Origin: Planctomycetaceae bacterium
Lineage (GTDB): Bacteria; Planctomycetota; Planctomycetia; Pirellulales; Pirellulaceae
Reading direction: 5' to 3'
NCBI GenBank assembly: GCA_005773145.1
Contig: SXHS01000126.1
Location: 1-15,578, forward strand
DNA length: 15,578 nucleotides
Part shown: positions 1 through 6,432 of the stretch, piece by piece
Layout: every line of letters starts with the position of its first letter
How positions within the stretch are numbered: position 1 is the first letter of the stretch
The notes under the pieces: generated by a model
The model's database searches: none
Seen by the model: only the letters and a program-made list of their open reading frames with translations
What the model was told of the DNA's origin: nothing
Made by a program: the position numbers and the translations under genes

Positions 1-64
<64 letters not shown>

Positions 65-360
65 TTTAAGCTTAACGACCACGATTTGCAAACACCGCTC
101 CGAAACACGTCCTGCCGATCGCTCGGCAAATCGCACCCCATCGCCTGCGTCCACTCCTCGAGGCCGGTTCTGAGCCTACCAAAAGAGGTTATACACCAAT
201 CTTAGCCAACCAATGCCTACCGAAGCAGACACCAACCAGCCAAGACTGGAAAGCACAGTCTCATAACTAGCACTCTTTCGAGAGCCACAAAGAGGTATAC
301 TACCAAATTGTCAAAGATCGTGCTGATGACCTTCAGGCCTGAGCCCGTTTGCCATCAACG
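65..360 (-). other. 16S rRNA leader (precursor 5' region)
   Basis: This stretch lies between the inferred rRNA transcription start near 360 and the mature 16S end near 64. It has no coding potential. Visible in it are a boxA-like element at 308-319, a 6-bp inverted repeat (273-278 CTCTTT with 289-294 AAAGAG), and two near-identical direct segments at about 179-199 and 286-306 (AAGAGGT, ATAC, then CCAA on the plus strand). The pentamer ACCAA also recurs at 195, 209, 231 and 302. RNase III processing stems normally pair the leader with sequence 3' of 16S, which is outside the window, so processing sites cannot be placed. Confidence 0.7.
308..319 (-). promoter_or_regulatory. boxA-like rRNA antitermination element
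   Basis: On the minus strand this reads GATCTTTGACAA, followed by TTTGG. It resembles the bacterial rrn boxA core (E. coli GCTCTTTAACAA), the NusB/NusE binding site in nascent pre-rRNA. It sits 40-50 nt downstream of the predicted transcription start, as in other rRNA operons. No clear boxB hairpin was identified beside it. The call rests on motif similarity and position. Confidence 0.55.
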
Positions 361-366
361 CGGTCA

Positions 367-394
367 ATTATAATCGACCGTCGATGAGAGTCAA
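367..394 (-). promoter_or_regulatory. rRNA operon promoter (sigma-70 type)
   Basis: On the minus strand TTGACT (389-394) is followed by a 16-base spacer and a perfect TATAAT (367-372). Transcription would start near 360 and run leftward into the 16S gene. Five of six -35 bases and all six -10 bases match the housekeeping consensus, the strongest promoter match in the window, as expected for rRNA. An A/T-rich UP-like tract lies immediately upstream. Confidence 0.8.
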
Positions 395-402
395 CAGGGG
401 GT

Positions 403-420
403 AAAAGAAAAATTTTATCG
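403..420 (-). promoter_or_regulatory. UP-element-like A/T tract of the rRNA promoter
   Basis: On the minus strand the sequence AAAATTTTTCTTTTA lies roughly 10-25 bases upstream of the TTGACT -35 box, in an otherwise G/C-rich region. Position and composition match UP elements, which bind the C-terminal domain of the RNA polymerase alpha subunit at rRNA promoters. It is not a strict consensus match, so the role is inferred from place and composition. Confidence 0.5.
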
Positions 421-512
421 AGCCCCAAGTCGCCGCCAATCGGTGTCACCAATTACCCAAATTAACACTCCCTCACCCCGGGCCACCTGCCCAATCGAAG
501 GCCGATTGATCC

Positions 513-2132
513 ATGACATTACCGTCCGACAGCCATCCCACAGTCCCGCGCCGCGCTCCATCCGCTCACCAACGTGCGCCGCGTCTCCCTACGACGGATT
601 CCGCCACGGGCCGTTGGCTCGCGCTCTCCGCCGCACTACTCGGTTGGATGTTTGATGGTGCCGAGATGGGGCTGTTTTCATTGGTGGGGCGCCCCGCAGT
701 CAAAGATCTGCTCAACACGCAGGACGAAGCGCTCGTGAGCCTGTGGTTCGGCATTGTGATCGCCTTCTTTCTTGTCGGAGCCGCAACGGGCGGAGTCCTC
801 TTTGGCTGGCTGGGAGACCGCATCGGTCGAGTGCGCGCGATGGCCTTGAGCGTGCTGACGTACGCTCTGTTCACGGGCCTATGCGGATTTGCGACGGATG
901 CCTGGCAAGTGGGCCTCCTGCGGTTCATCGGGGCCTTGGGAATGGGAGGCGAATGGTCGCTGGGAGTTGCATTAGTCATGGAGGTCTGGCCGAATCGGTC
1001 GCGGGCTCTGATGGCGGCATTGATCGGTGCCGCCGCCAATGTGGGATACCTGCTGGTCGGCTATATCGCTTTGCTGATCGGTCGCAACATGGCCGTTGTC
1101 GAGCAATCCTTGCAAGCCATGGGCCTATCGGCCGACACGACTGGCGAATTGGTGGACAACGGCGCGTGGCGGCTGTTGATGATACTTGGAGTAACTCCCG
1201 CGCTACTCACGTTCTTGATTCGGCTGTTTGTGCCGGAGTCTCACCGCTGGGAGGAGGAGAAGCGACAGGGGGCCACGACGCACTGGGCCGCCCATGATCT
1301 TTGGGGACTGGCTTTGGGGATCCTTGGACCAGCCGCCATTATTTATCTGTGGTCGACTGCCGGCGCACCCTACGCGCTCTGGATCCGCGTCGCTGGAACT
1401 CTTGCAGGCCTCGCAGTGGCTGTAGCCGGTTATACCTTTCCCGTGCTCCGCTTCCTACAGCGCGGTGGTTCCGTTCAACGGGCCGATCAACCGGGTGTGC
1501 CGATCCTATATCGCATGGTGATGGCCGCCTGCCTGAGCGGCGTGGCGCTGGTCGGCACTTGGGGATCGGCTCAGTGGGCCCCGTCGTATGCGCAGAAGCT
1601 GACCGAGGCCGGCATCGGTATCACAAGTGTGACTGAGGCCCGTGAGCAGGTTCAAATTTGGCTGGCGATCGGCGCGATCATCGGAACCATCTTGGCCGCT
1701 TTGATTGGCAGTTGGCTGGGACGTCGACTGACATATAGCTTGATGTGCCTCACGGCCTTTGGCTCGACCGTATTTCTTTACCAGTTCCATCATGCTTACG
1801 GCACGTCCTTTCTCGTGGCGACCACATTCGTCGGGATTTGCACGGCCTCTTTTTATGGTTGGCTCCCCCTCTACTTGCCCGAACTGTTCCCAACTCGCGT
1901 GAGGGCCACCGCCCAGGGCTTCAGCTTCAATTTTGGCCGCATCATCGCGGCCATTGGGGCGCTACAAGCCGGCAATTTGGTCGGCATGTTCCCACACGAT
2001 GTTCCTTTCGGTGGGATTCTTTGGAAGGGCGCCTATCCCCTGGCATGCACCACGATCAGCCTGGTTTACATCGTGGGCTTCTTGCTGATTTGGTGCTTGC
2101 CCGAAACGAAAGGCCAACCACTTCCCGATTGA
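513..2132 (+). CDS. MFS transporter, NanT/metabolite:H+ symporter-like
   Basis: This is a 539-residue polytopic inner-membrane protein of the major facilitator superfamily. The first helix (about residues 36-58, LLGWMFDGAEMG) and the stretch FIGALGMGGEWSLG to EVWPNRSRA (138-165) resemble the sialic acid symporter NanT and related organic-acid:H+ symporters. Motif A is GWLGDRIGRVR (98-108), the end of the N-terminal half carries PESHRW (241-246), the second half has ELFPTRVRATAQGF (457-470), and the C terminus has PETKG (530-534). Two extra hydrophobic helices (about 264-282 and 287-312) lie between the usual sixth and seventh helices, giving about 14 segments as in NanT. The first 30 residues are Pro/Arg-rich and probably cytoplasmic. 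The ATG at 513 has only a weak GAAGG (497-501) upstream. The substrate cannot be told from sequence; a proton-coupled organic acid or sugar acid is the best guess. It stands alone, divergent from the rRNA operon. Confidence 0.88.
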   Translation: MTLPSDSHPTVPRRAPSAHQRAPRLPTTDSATGRWLALSAALLGWMFDGAEMGLFSLVGRPAVKDLLNTQDEALVSLWFGIVIAFFLVGAATGGVLFGWLGDRIGRVRAMALSVLTYALFTGLCGFATDAWQVGLLRFIGALGMGGEWSLGVALVMEVWPNRSRALMAALIGAAANVGYLLVGYIALLIGRNMAVVEQSLQAMGLSADTTGELVDNGAWRLLMILGVTPALLTFLIRLFVPESHRWEEEKRQGATTHWAAHDLWGLALGILGPAAIIYLWSTAGAPYALWIRVAGTLAGLAVAVAGYTFPVLRFLQRGGSVQRADQPGVPILYRMVMAACLSGVALVGTWGSAQWAPSYAQKLTEAGIGITSVTEAREQVQIWLAIGAIIGTILAALIGSWLGRRLTYSLMCLTAFGSTVFLYQFHHAYGTSFLVATTFVGICTASFYGWLPLYLPELFPTRVRATAQGFSFNFGRIIAAIGALQAGNLVGMFPHDVPFGGILWKGAYPLACTTISLVYIVGFLLIWCLPETKGQPLPD

Positions 2133-2148
2133 GCCTGGGAACGAGCGA

Positions 2149-2162
2149 CCGACGGATGTCGG
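2149..2162 (+). terminator. Possible weak hairpin between convergent genes
   Basis: CCGAC (2149-2153), a GGAT loop and GTCGG (2158-2162) form a 5-bp stem 16 bases after the transporter stop codon, in the 56-bp gap before the convergent pseudouridine synthase stop. It is followed by GTTCTCATTCGATT, which is only moderately T-rich. The stem is short, so termination here may instead depend on Rho. Confidence 0.25.
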
Positions 2163-2188
2163 GTTCTCATTCGATTATCGGCGTGCGA

Positions 2189-3202
2189 CTATCGGCGTGT
2201 TGCGCCGCGTGGCGGCGTGTCATGCCGCAAGGCTTCAACAAATTGAGTCAACTCGCTGGGGAGAGGGGCCACGAATTCCAACTCCTCCCCGTGTTCGGAT
2301 TGCGGATGACGAATCCGCAGGCGATGGGCATGCAGCGCCAACCGGCGCAAATGAAGATCTTCAGCTGCGGGGCTTCCGGTCAATTCACCGACGGTGACTT
2401 GCGAACGGCCGCTGTAGAGCCGGTCACAGAGTACGGGACAACCCACGTGGGCTAAATGGACACGAATCTGATGGGTGCGTCCGGTATGCGGCAGCGCTTT
2501 CAGCATCGCGCAGCGTTGCCAGCGTTCCTGCACCTCGTAGACCGTGCGGGCCTGTCGGCTGGTTTCATGCCCCGCTCGAATCGCCATACGCTCGCGGTGG
2601 TACGGATGCACCCCAATCGGCTGGTCGATTTCATCTCGATCCCGATCGGGCACACCCTGCACGATGGCAAAATACTCCTTATGCACCGTGCGTGCTGCGA
2701 ATTGCTCGGCCAGTCGCATATGGGCTGCATCGGTTTTCGCGATCACGATCACGCCGCTCGTTTCGCGATCGAGGCGATGCACGATACCCGGCCGCGTTGG
2801 CCCACCCGCTTGACTCAAGCGATCAAAGTGATGCGCGAGTGCCGCTGTAAGAGTTCCGGACCAGTGCCCCTTGGCTGGATGCACCACCATCCCGGAGGCC
2901 TTATTGATGGCGACCATCGCCTCATCCTCGTAGAGAATGTCGAGCGGTATATTTTCCGGGCGAGGGCCTGCGGGGGGAACTCCGGGCAACTGAAAGGTCA
3001 CGACCTGCTGCAGCTTCAAGCGGCAAGCGGGCCGATGCACAACGCCATCGACCTGAACCTGCCCAGCCTGCACGGCGCGGCAGATTTGCGAGCGACTATA
3101 GGCGGGCAAGTGGGCAACGAGAAACGCATCCAGTCGCATGCCGACTTGGTCGGCTTCGACGCGCAACTGCACAGGTGCCGACTCGGAGGACAATTCCACC
3201 AT
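2189..3202 (-). CDS. RluA-family 23S rRNA/tRNA pseudouridine synthase
   Basis: This is a 337-residue cytoplasmic enzyme that isomerises specific uridines in structured RNA to pseudouridine. An S4 RNA-binding domain comes first (about 12-75; MRLDAFLVAHLPAYSRSQI, then VQVDGV). The catalytic domain follows, starting with LDILYEDEAMVAINKASGMVVHP (87-109). The catalytic motif HRLDRETSG is intact at 142-150, with Asp145 as nucleophile, and the second conserved block GRTHQIRVHL is at 241-250. The S4-plus-catalytic layout and length match RluD (E. coli 326 residues; helix 69 of 23S rRNA), but RluC and other relatives share it, so the target is not certain. It is the second gene of an operon: its ATG lies 3 bases after the stop of the TPR gene, so translation is probably coupled. 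No catalytic residue is missing. Confidence 0.93.
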   Translation of the reverse strand: MVELSSESAPVQLRVEADQVGMRLDAFLVAHLPAYSRSQICRAVQAGQVQVDGVVHRPACRLKLQQVVTFQLPGVPPAGPRPENIPLDILYEDEAMVAINKASGMVVHPAKGHWSGTLTAALAHHFDRLSQAGGPTRPGIVHRLDRETSGVIVIAKTDAAHMRLAEQFAARTVHKEYFAIVQGVPDRDRDEIDQPIGVHPYHRERMAIRAGHETSRQARTVYEVQERWQRCAMLKALPHTGRTHQIRVHLAHVGCPVLCDRLYSGRSQVTVGELTGSPAAEDLHLRRLALHAHRLRIRHPQSEHGEELEFVAPLPSELTQFVEALRHDTPPRGATRR

Positions 3203-3205
3203 GAT

Positions 3206-4003
3206 CTAGCCGGAACCGTCCGAGGCTGGAGTGTCCGAGGCTGGAGTGTCCGAGGCTGGAGTGTCCGAGGCTGGGTCCTTGGGCGGCTCGACGTTGGGAA
3301 TGGCCGGTTCGGCAGGGGATGATGATGTCGTGGGTGGCGCGATTCCGGGAACCGCACCTGATCCCAGCGGGTCGGCCGCCGGCTTCGGCCTCATGGGTCC
3401 CTGCTCGGCAAACCATTCGACAAAGGCGGCCGTCGACGGTTGGTTGACAAAAGCCAGTCGCGCGTTGGCCACCGACGCGGCGACTGTGTTCGGCCAAGTT
3501 TCCACAATTTCGCGATAATGTTGCGCGGCCCGTTTCAGATCGCCGGCTGTTTCATCGGCCTGAGCGGCCCCCAACTTGGCCCGCTGGGCGACTTCCGTCG
3601 GCGGATTGGTATCGAGCAGCTTGATATAGGCATCACGTGATTCTTTGACGCGAGTCATGGCCTGCTGGCGATCGGTCAGCATAAGATCCACCGCAGTACT
3701 CAGGGCCGAATCGGCAGCCATCAGGGCCGCCCAACTTCCTGCGGTCGTACCGGCGTTTTGTTGCGCAACTTCATCCAGCGCGCCCAAACTGTTGTCGAAC
3801 GACGCGCCATAGAACGCATCCCACGCGGACGCTTCGAGCCGCCCCGTTCGTCCTTGCACGATCCACAACAGCACGACGGCAGCCAAACCGGCTGCTAATA
3901 GCCCTAAGATCGTGTTCGCGCGAGTGCTGATCCAGGGCAAATGGTGGCCAATCCAATCCGCCAGGGAATTCGTTTCCAGTTCGTGACGACGTTCTGCTTT
4001 CAT
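3206..4003 (-). CDS. Membrane-anchored TPR protein, YfgM-like layout
   Basis: This 265-residue protein has a short charged N terminus, one membrane helix (about 31-50, TILGLLAAGLAAVVLLWIV), and then an Ala-rich helical domain. The clearest tetratricopeptide-like part is about 119-170 (KESRDAYIKLL to GDLKRAAQHYREIVETWP). From about residue 203 the chain is Pro/Ser/Ala-rich and probably disordered. It ends in tandem PASDT units (244-262) encoded by a 15-bp DNA repeat. A single N-terminal helix followed by periplasmic TPR helices resembles YfgM, a SecYEG-associated factor, but similarity is by architecture only and no YfgM signature was identified. The function is unknown; a protein-protein scaffold facing the periplasm is likely. 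It leads the operon with the pseudouridine synthase, behind the promoter at 4059-4087. No Shine-Dalgarno motif is seen before the ATG. Confidence 0.78.
   Translation of the reverse strand: MKAERRHELETNSLADWIGHHLPWISTRANTILGLLAAGLAAVVLLWIVQGRTGRLEASAWDAFYGASFDNSLGALDEVAQQNAGTTAGSWAALMAADSALSTAVDLMLTDRQQAMTRVKESRDAYIKLLDTNPPTEVAQRAKLGAAQADETAGDLKRAAQHYREIVETWPNTVAASVANARLAFVNQPSTAAFVEWFAEQGPMRPKPAADPLGSGAVPGIAPPTTSSSPAEPAIPNVEPPKDPASDTPASDTPASDTPASDGSG
3221..3274 (-). repeat. 15-bp tandem repeat inside the TPR gene
   Basis: The plus-strand unit CGAGGCTGGAGTGTC occurs at 3221-3235, 3236-3250 and 3251-3265 without a mismatch, followed by a 9-base partial copy at 3266-3274. Because the unit is a multiple of three, copy number changes keep frame. 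The copies encode repeated Asp-Thr-Pro-Ala-Ser at the extreme C terminus of the TPR protein. Perfect identity points to recent slippage expansion. Confidence 0.97.
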
Positions 4004-4308
4004 CTACCGGTTTGCCTTATTTCACGCGGGATTGGCGGGTATATCTTCCGCTGCGCGAGTATACGGGGCATACCGCGCACGCGTCAAGGTCTCCGCTGAG
4101 CAACGACACCGACAGATCCAGATTCCCAAACACGGCGGACACTGCCATTTCCCCTTGCAGTGCCAGGACAACTGTCGGACAATCCCCTCTCGATAAGAGA
4201 TCCTCCTGCGAAATTCGCTTCGTAGCATGGGATCGAGGAACGCCCATTTTTTATTAGCTGTTTTTAATTGCTGTCTGCCCCGAATAATCACATCATCTCC
4301 AACTTCCA
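4004..4308. other. Divergent intergenic region (TPR operon / helicase)
   Basis: These 305 bases separate the leftward TPR gene from the rightward helicase gene. The TPR operon promoter is at 4059-4087. A 6-bp inverted repeat, CACTGC (4140-4145) with GCAGTG (4157-4162), lies in the middle and could be an operator or nothing. The right end (4247-4290) is clearly A/T-richer, with AATAAT at 4283-4288 as a possible -10 for the helicase but no good -35. Short open frames on both strands look non-coding. Confidence 0.5.
4059..4087 (-). promoter_or_regulatory. Promoter of the TPR-pseudouridine synthase operon
   Basis: On the minus strand TTGACG (4082-4087) is followed by exactly 17 bases and TATACT (4059-4064). 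Five of six bases match the consensus in each box. Transcription would start near 4052, giving a leader of about 50 nt before the TPR start codon at 4003. No other good promoter is seen between this gene and the helicase on this strand. Confidence 0.65.
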
Positions 4309-6354
4309 ATGCGGCCCGACTTAAACTCAGCCCAACGCGACGCGGTGGAGACTTCACGAGGGCCGTTGTTGGTGCTGGCGGGGGCAGGAACGGGCAAGAC
4401 GCGGGTGGTCACCTTTCGCATCGCCCGCCTGATCGCCCAAGGTACCCGGCCCGACCGCATCTTGGCCGTGACGTTCACCAACAAGGCAGCAAAAGAGATG
4501 CAGCAGCGCGTGGGAGCCCTGCTCAAGATACGGAAGGAACTGCGACCCCACATTTCGACCTTTCATTCGCTCTGCGTGCAAGTTCTGCGACGTCACATCC
4601 ATCACCTGGGATATCCCGCAAAATTTGCGATCTATTCGCAGGGGGACCAGCAGCAGGTTGCCCGTCAAGTCTTGCAGGAGGCCAAGATCGCCAATACGGC
4701 GTTACGGCCGGCTGACCTGTTGTTTTTGATCAGCCAGTGGAAGTCGCGCAGCGTCACGCCGGCCCAGGCGGGATCGATGGCCAGTACCGATCGTGAGCAT
4801 TTGGCAGCGGTTGCTTACCGCCGTTATCAAGCCGCCCTGCAGGCGGTAGGGGGCGTGGACTTCGACGATCTTCTCTTATGCACCGAAAAACTTTTTGCGA
4901 ATCACCCGGCCTGTCGCCGTGAGGAGGCTGGTCGATTCGACCATATCCTGGTGGACGAATATCAGGACACCAATGGGAGTCAATATCGGATCGTGCGTGC
5001 CCTGGCGGCTGGCCATCGCAATCTATGCGTTGTGGGAGACGACGACCAATCGATTTATGGGTGGCGTGGGGCCGAGGTTCGGCACATCCTTCAGTTTCGC
5101 GATGATTGGCCGGAGGCCAAGATCGTCCGCCTTGAGGAGAATTACCGGTCAACAGGGGCTATTCTGGAACTCGCCAATCGCCTGATCGCGTACAACAAGA
5201 CGCGGTACGGAAAGGTGTTGAGGGCTGGTCGGCCCGGGGGCGAACGGCCGAGGATTTTACAATTTCCTGACGAGACAACGGAGTCTGAGCAAATCGTGGC
5301 GGACATTCGTCTGGTTCTTCAGCGGCCTGGTATTGAGCCACGCGATATTGCCATTCTCTTTCGCACGAACGAGCAACCTCGCCCCTTCGAGACCGAATTG
5401 CGTCGCGCCAAGCTCCCGTACCTGTTGATTGGCGGCATGTCCTTCTTCGATCGCAAGGAGGTGCGGGATTTGATGGCCTACCTACGATTGCTGGATGCGC
5501 CCCAGGACGAGATGGCGTTTCTGCGGGTCTGCAACACGCCGGCTCGTGGCATCACGCCGGCCGCCACCAATCGATTGCGAGCTGCCGCAGCAGCGAGTGG
5601 TGTGCCGTGGTCCGAAGTGCTCCCCAAGGCGCAGGAGGTGAAGGGGGTGAGTGCTGCGGCGGCCGAAGCGATCCGCCAGTTTCTCGCCTTGCTAGAACGT
5701 TATCGCCAACAAACAACGACCACCCCTTGGGCCTCGTTGATGACTCAATTTCTGGAGGAGATTGGCTATCGATCCGAGCTCGTCCGTCTGTATCCCGAGC
5801 CGGAACAGTTGCAATCCCGCTGGGGGGTGGTTGAACAGTTGGTCAACGCCTTGGCCGAACATCAGCGGAACCGTCCACGTGGCAGTCTGGGGGATTTTGT
5901 GGACGCAATGGCCCTCTCGGAGCGGGACCTGGAGGAGGACAAGGACCAGCAATTACGCCGGAACGCCATCGCGATGATGACCCTGCACAGTGCCAAGGGG
6001 CTGGAGTTTCCCCATGTCTACATGGTGGGCATGGAAGAGGGCCTACTGCCGCCTCGCCGCAGCTTGAACGCAGGGGAGCAACACATCGAGGAGGAGCGTC
6101 GGCTGTGCTATGTGGGCCTGACGCGGGCCCAGGAGCGATTGACCCTCTCCATGAGCCTGAGCCGGATGAAGTGGGGAAAACCGAGGGAATCCCACCCCAG
6201 CCGGTTCCTTTTCGAGCTCTTGGGGCAGGCCGAGCGGGCGCCCAGTCATACCCCGCAGCCGTCTCAGGCCCTTCCTACCAAGGCCCCCCAGAGGCCAGGC
6301 GGGCCTCCGGGGCCCAAGTCTTCGGCAGGCCGCCCAACTCGGCGGGGCCGCTGA
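4309..6354 (+). CDS. UvrD/Rep-family superfamily 1A DNA helicase
   Basis: This 681-residue ATP-dependent 3'-5' DNA helicase acts in the cytoplasm in repair or fork restart. All core motifs are intact: Walker A AGAGTGKT (24-31), Ia AVTFTNKAAKEM (53-64), II DEYQDTN (216-222), III VGDDDQSIYGWRGA (242-255), IV LEENYRST (275-282), V TLHSAKGLEF (558-567) and VI EEERRLCYVGLTRAQERL (594-611). The chain ends soon after PSRFLFELLG (about 630-639) with a roughly 40-residue Pro/Arg-rich basic tail. It therefore lacks the C-terminal Tudor-like domain by which UvrD/PcrA contacts RNA polymerase. In length and ending it is closer to Rep (673 residues), although motif III GWRGA is as in UvrD. The ATG at 4309 has no Shine-Dalgarno motif upstream. 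The phosphoesterase/ATPase pair follows on the same strand after 78 bases, but behind its own promoter. A housekeeping role is likely; which of Rep, PcrA or UvrD it replaces is open. Confidence 0.95.
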   Translation: MRPDLNSAQRDAVETSRGPLLVLAGAGTGKTRVVTFRIARLIAQGTRPDRILAVTFTNKAAKEMQQRVGALLKIRKELRPHISTFHSLCVQVLRRHIHHLGYPAKFAIYSQGDQQQVARQVLQEAKIANTALRPADLLFLISQWKSRSVTPAQAGSMASTDREHLAAVAYRRYQAALQAVGGVDFDDLLLCTEKLFANHPACRREEAGRFDHILVDEYQDTNGSQYRIVRALAAGHRNLCVVGDDDQSIYGWRGAEVRHILQFRDDWPEAKIVRLEENYRSTGAILELANRLIAYNKTRYGKVLRAGRPGGERPRILQFPDETTESEQIVADIRLVLQRPGIEPRDIAILFRTNEQPRPFETELRRAKLPYLLIGGMSFFDRKEVRDLMAYLRLLDAPQDEMAFLRVCNTPARGITPAATNRLRAAAAASGVPWSEVLPKAQEVKGVSAAAAEAIRQFLALLERYRQQTTTTPWASLMTQFLEEIGYRSELVRLYPEPEQLQSRWGVVEQLVNALAEHQRNRPRGSLGDFVDAMALSERDLEEDKDQQLRRNAIAMMTLHSAKGLEFPHVYMVGMEEGLLPPRRSLNAGEQHIEEERRLCYVGLTRAQERLTLSMSLSRMKWGKPRESHPSRFLFELLGQAERAPSHTPQPSQALPTKAPQRPGGPPGPKSSAGRPTRRGR

Positions 6355-6361
6355 ATCGACA

Positions 6362-6390
6362 TTGGAACATCCGGCCACCATTGCTAGAAT
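6362..6390 (+). promoter_or_regulatory. Extended -10 promoter of the phosphoesterase/ATPase pair
   Basis: TTGGAA (6362-6367), a 17-base spacer and TAGAAT (6385-6390) match the housekeeping pattern with four and five of six bases. The TG dinucleotide at 6382-6383 makes it an extended -10 promoter. Transcription would start near 6397, leaving about 36 nt of leader before the ATG at 6433. This gives the pair a transcript independent of the helicase. Confidence 0.6.
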
Positions 6391-6417
6391 GCTGGCACGG
6401 AGTGATTGCGTACAGAC

Positions 6418-6425
6418 AGGGAGGT
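6418..6425 (+). promoter_or_regulatory. Shine-Dalgarno site that decides the start at 6433
   Basis: AGGGAGGT lies 7 bases before the ATG at 6433, a near-ideal ribosome binding site. It argues for that ATG rather than the in-frame TTG at 6406, which would place the site inside the coding region and leave too little leader after the predicted promoter. Confidence 0.75.
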
Positions 6426-6432
6426 CCGCATC

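Noticed and set aside
3221..3274. CRISPR-like array
   Set aside because: The repeats are directly adjacent with no spacers, are in frame within a coding region, and encode a simple pentapeptide.
2456..3322. A 288-residue plus-strand open frame
   Set aside because: It lies antisense to the pseudouridine synthase and the end of the TPR gene, both of which have clear motifs. Its protein has no recognisable domain and its end merely translates the 15-bp repeat in another frame.
4247..4290. Promoter for the helicase gene in the A/T-rich stretch
   Set aside because: AATAAT at 4283-4288 could be a -10 box, but the best -35 at proper spacing matches only three of six bases, so it is mentioned only in the intergenic entry.
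4022..4357. Short minus-strand frames (76 and 111 residues) in the helicase/TPR intergenic region
   Set aside because: They have no recognisable domain and no ribosome site seen, one runs into the helicase start, and the TPR promoter lies inside them.
6406..6408. TTG as the start of the phosphoesterase
   Set aside because: The ATG at 6433 has AGGGAGGT at ideal distance and fits the promoter at 6362-6390. The extra nine residues show nothing characteristic.
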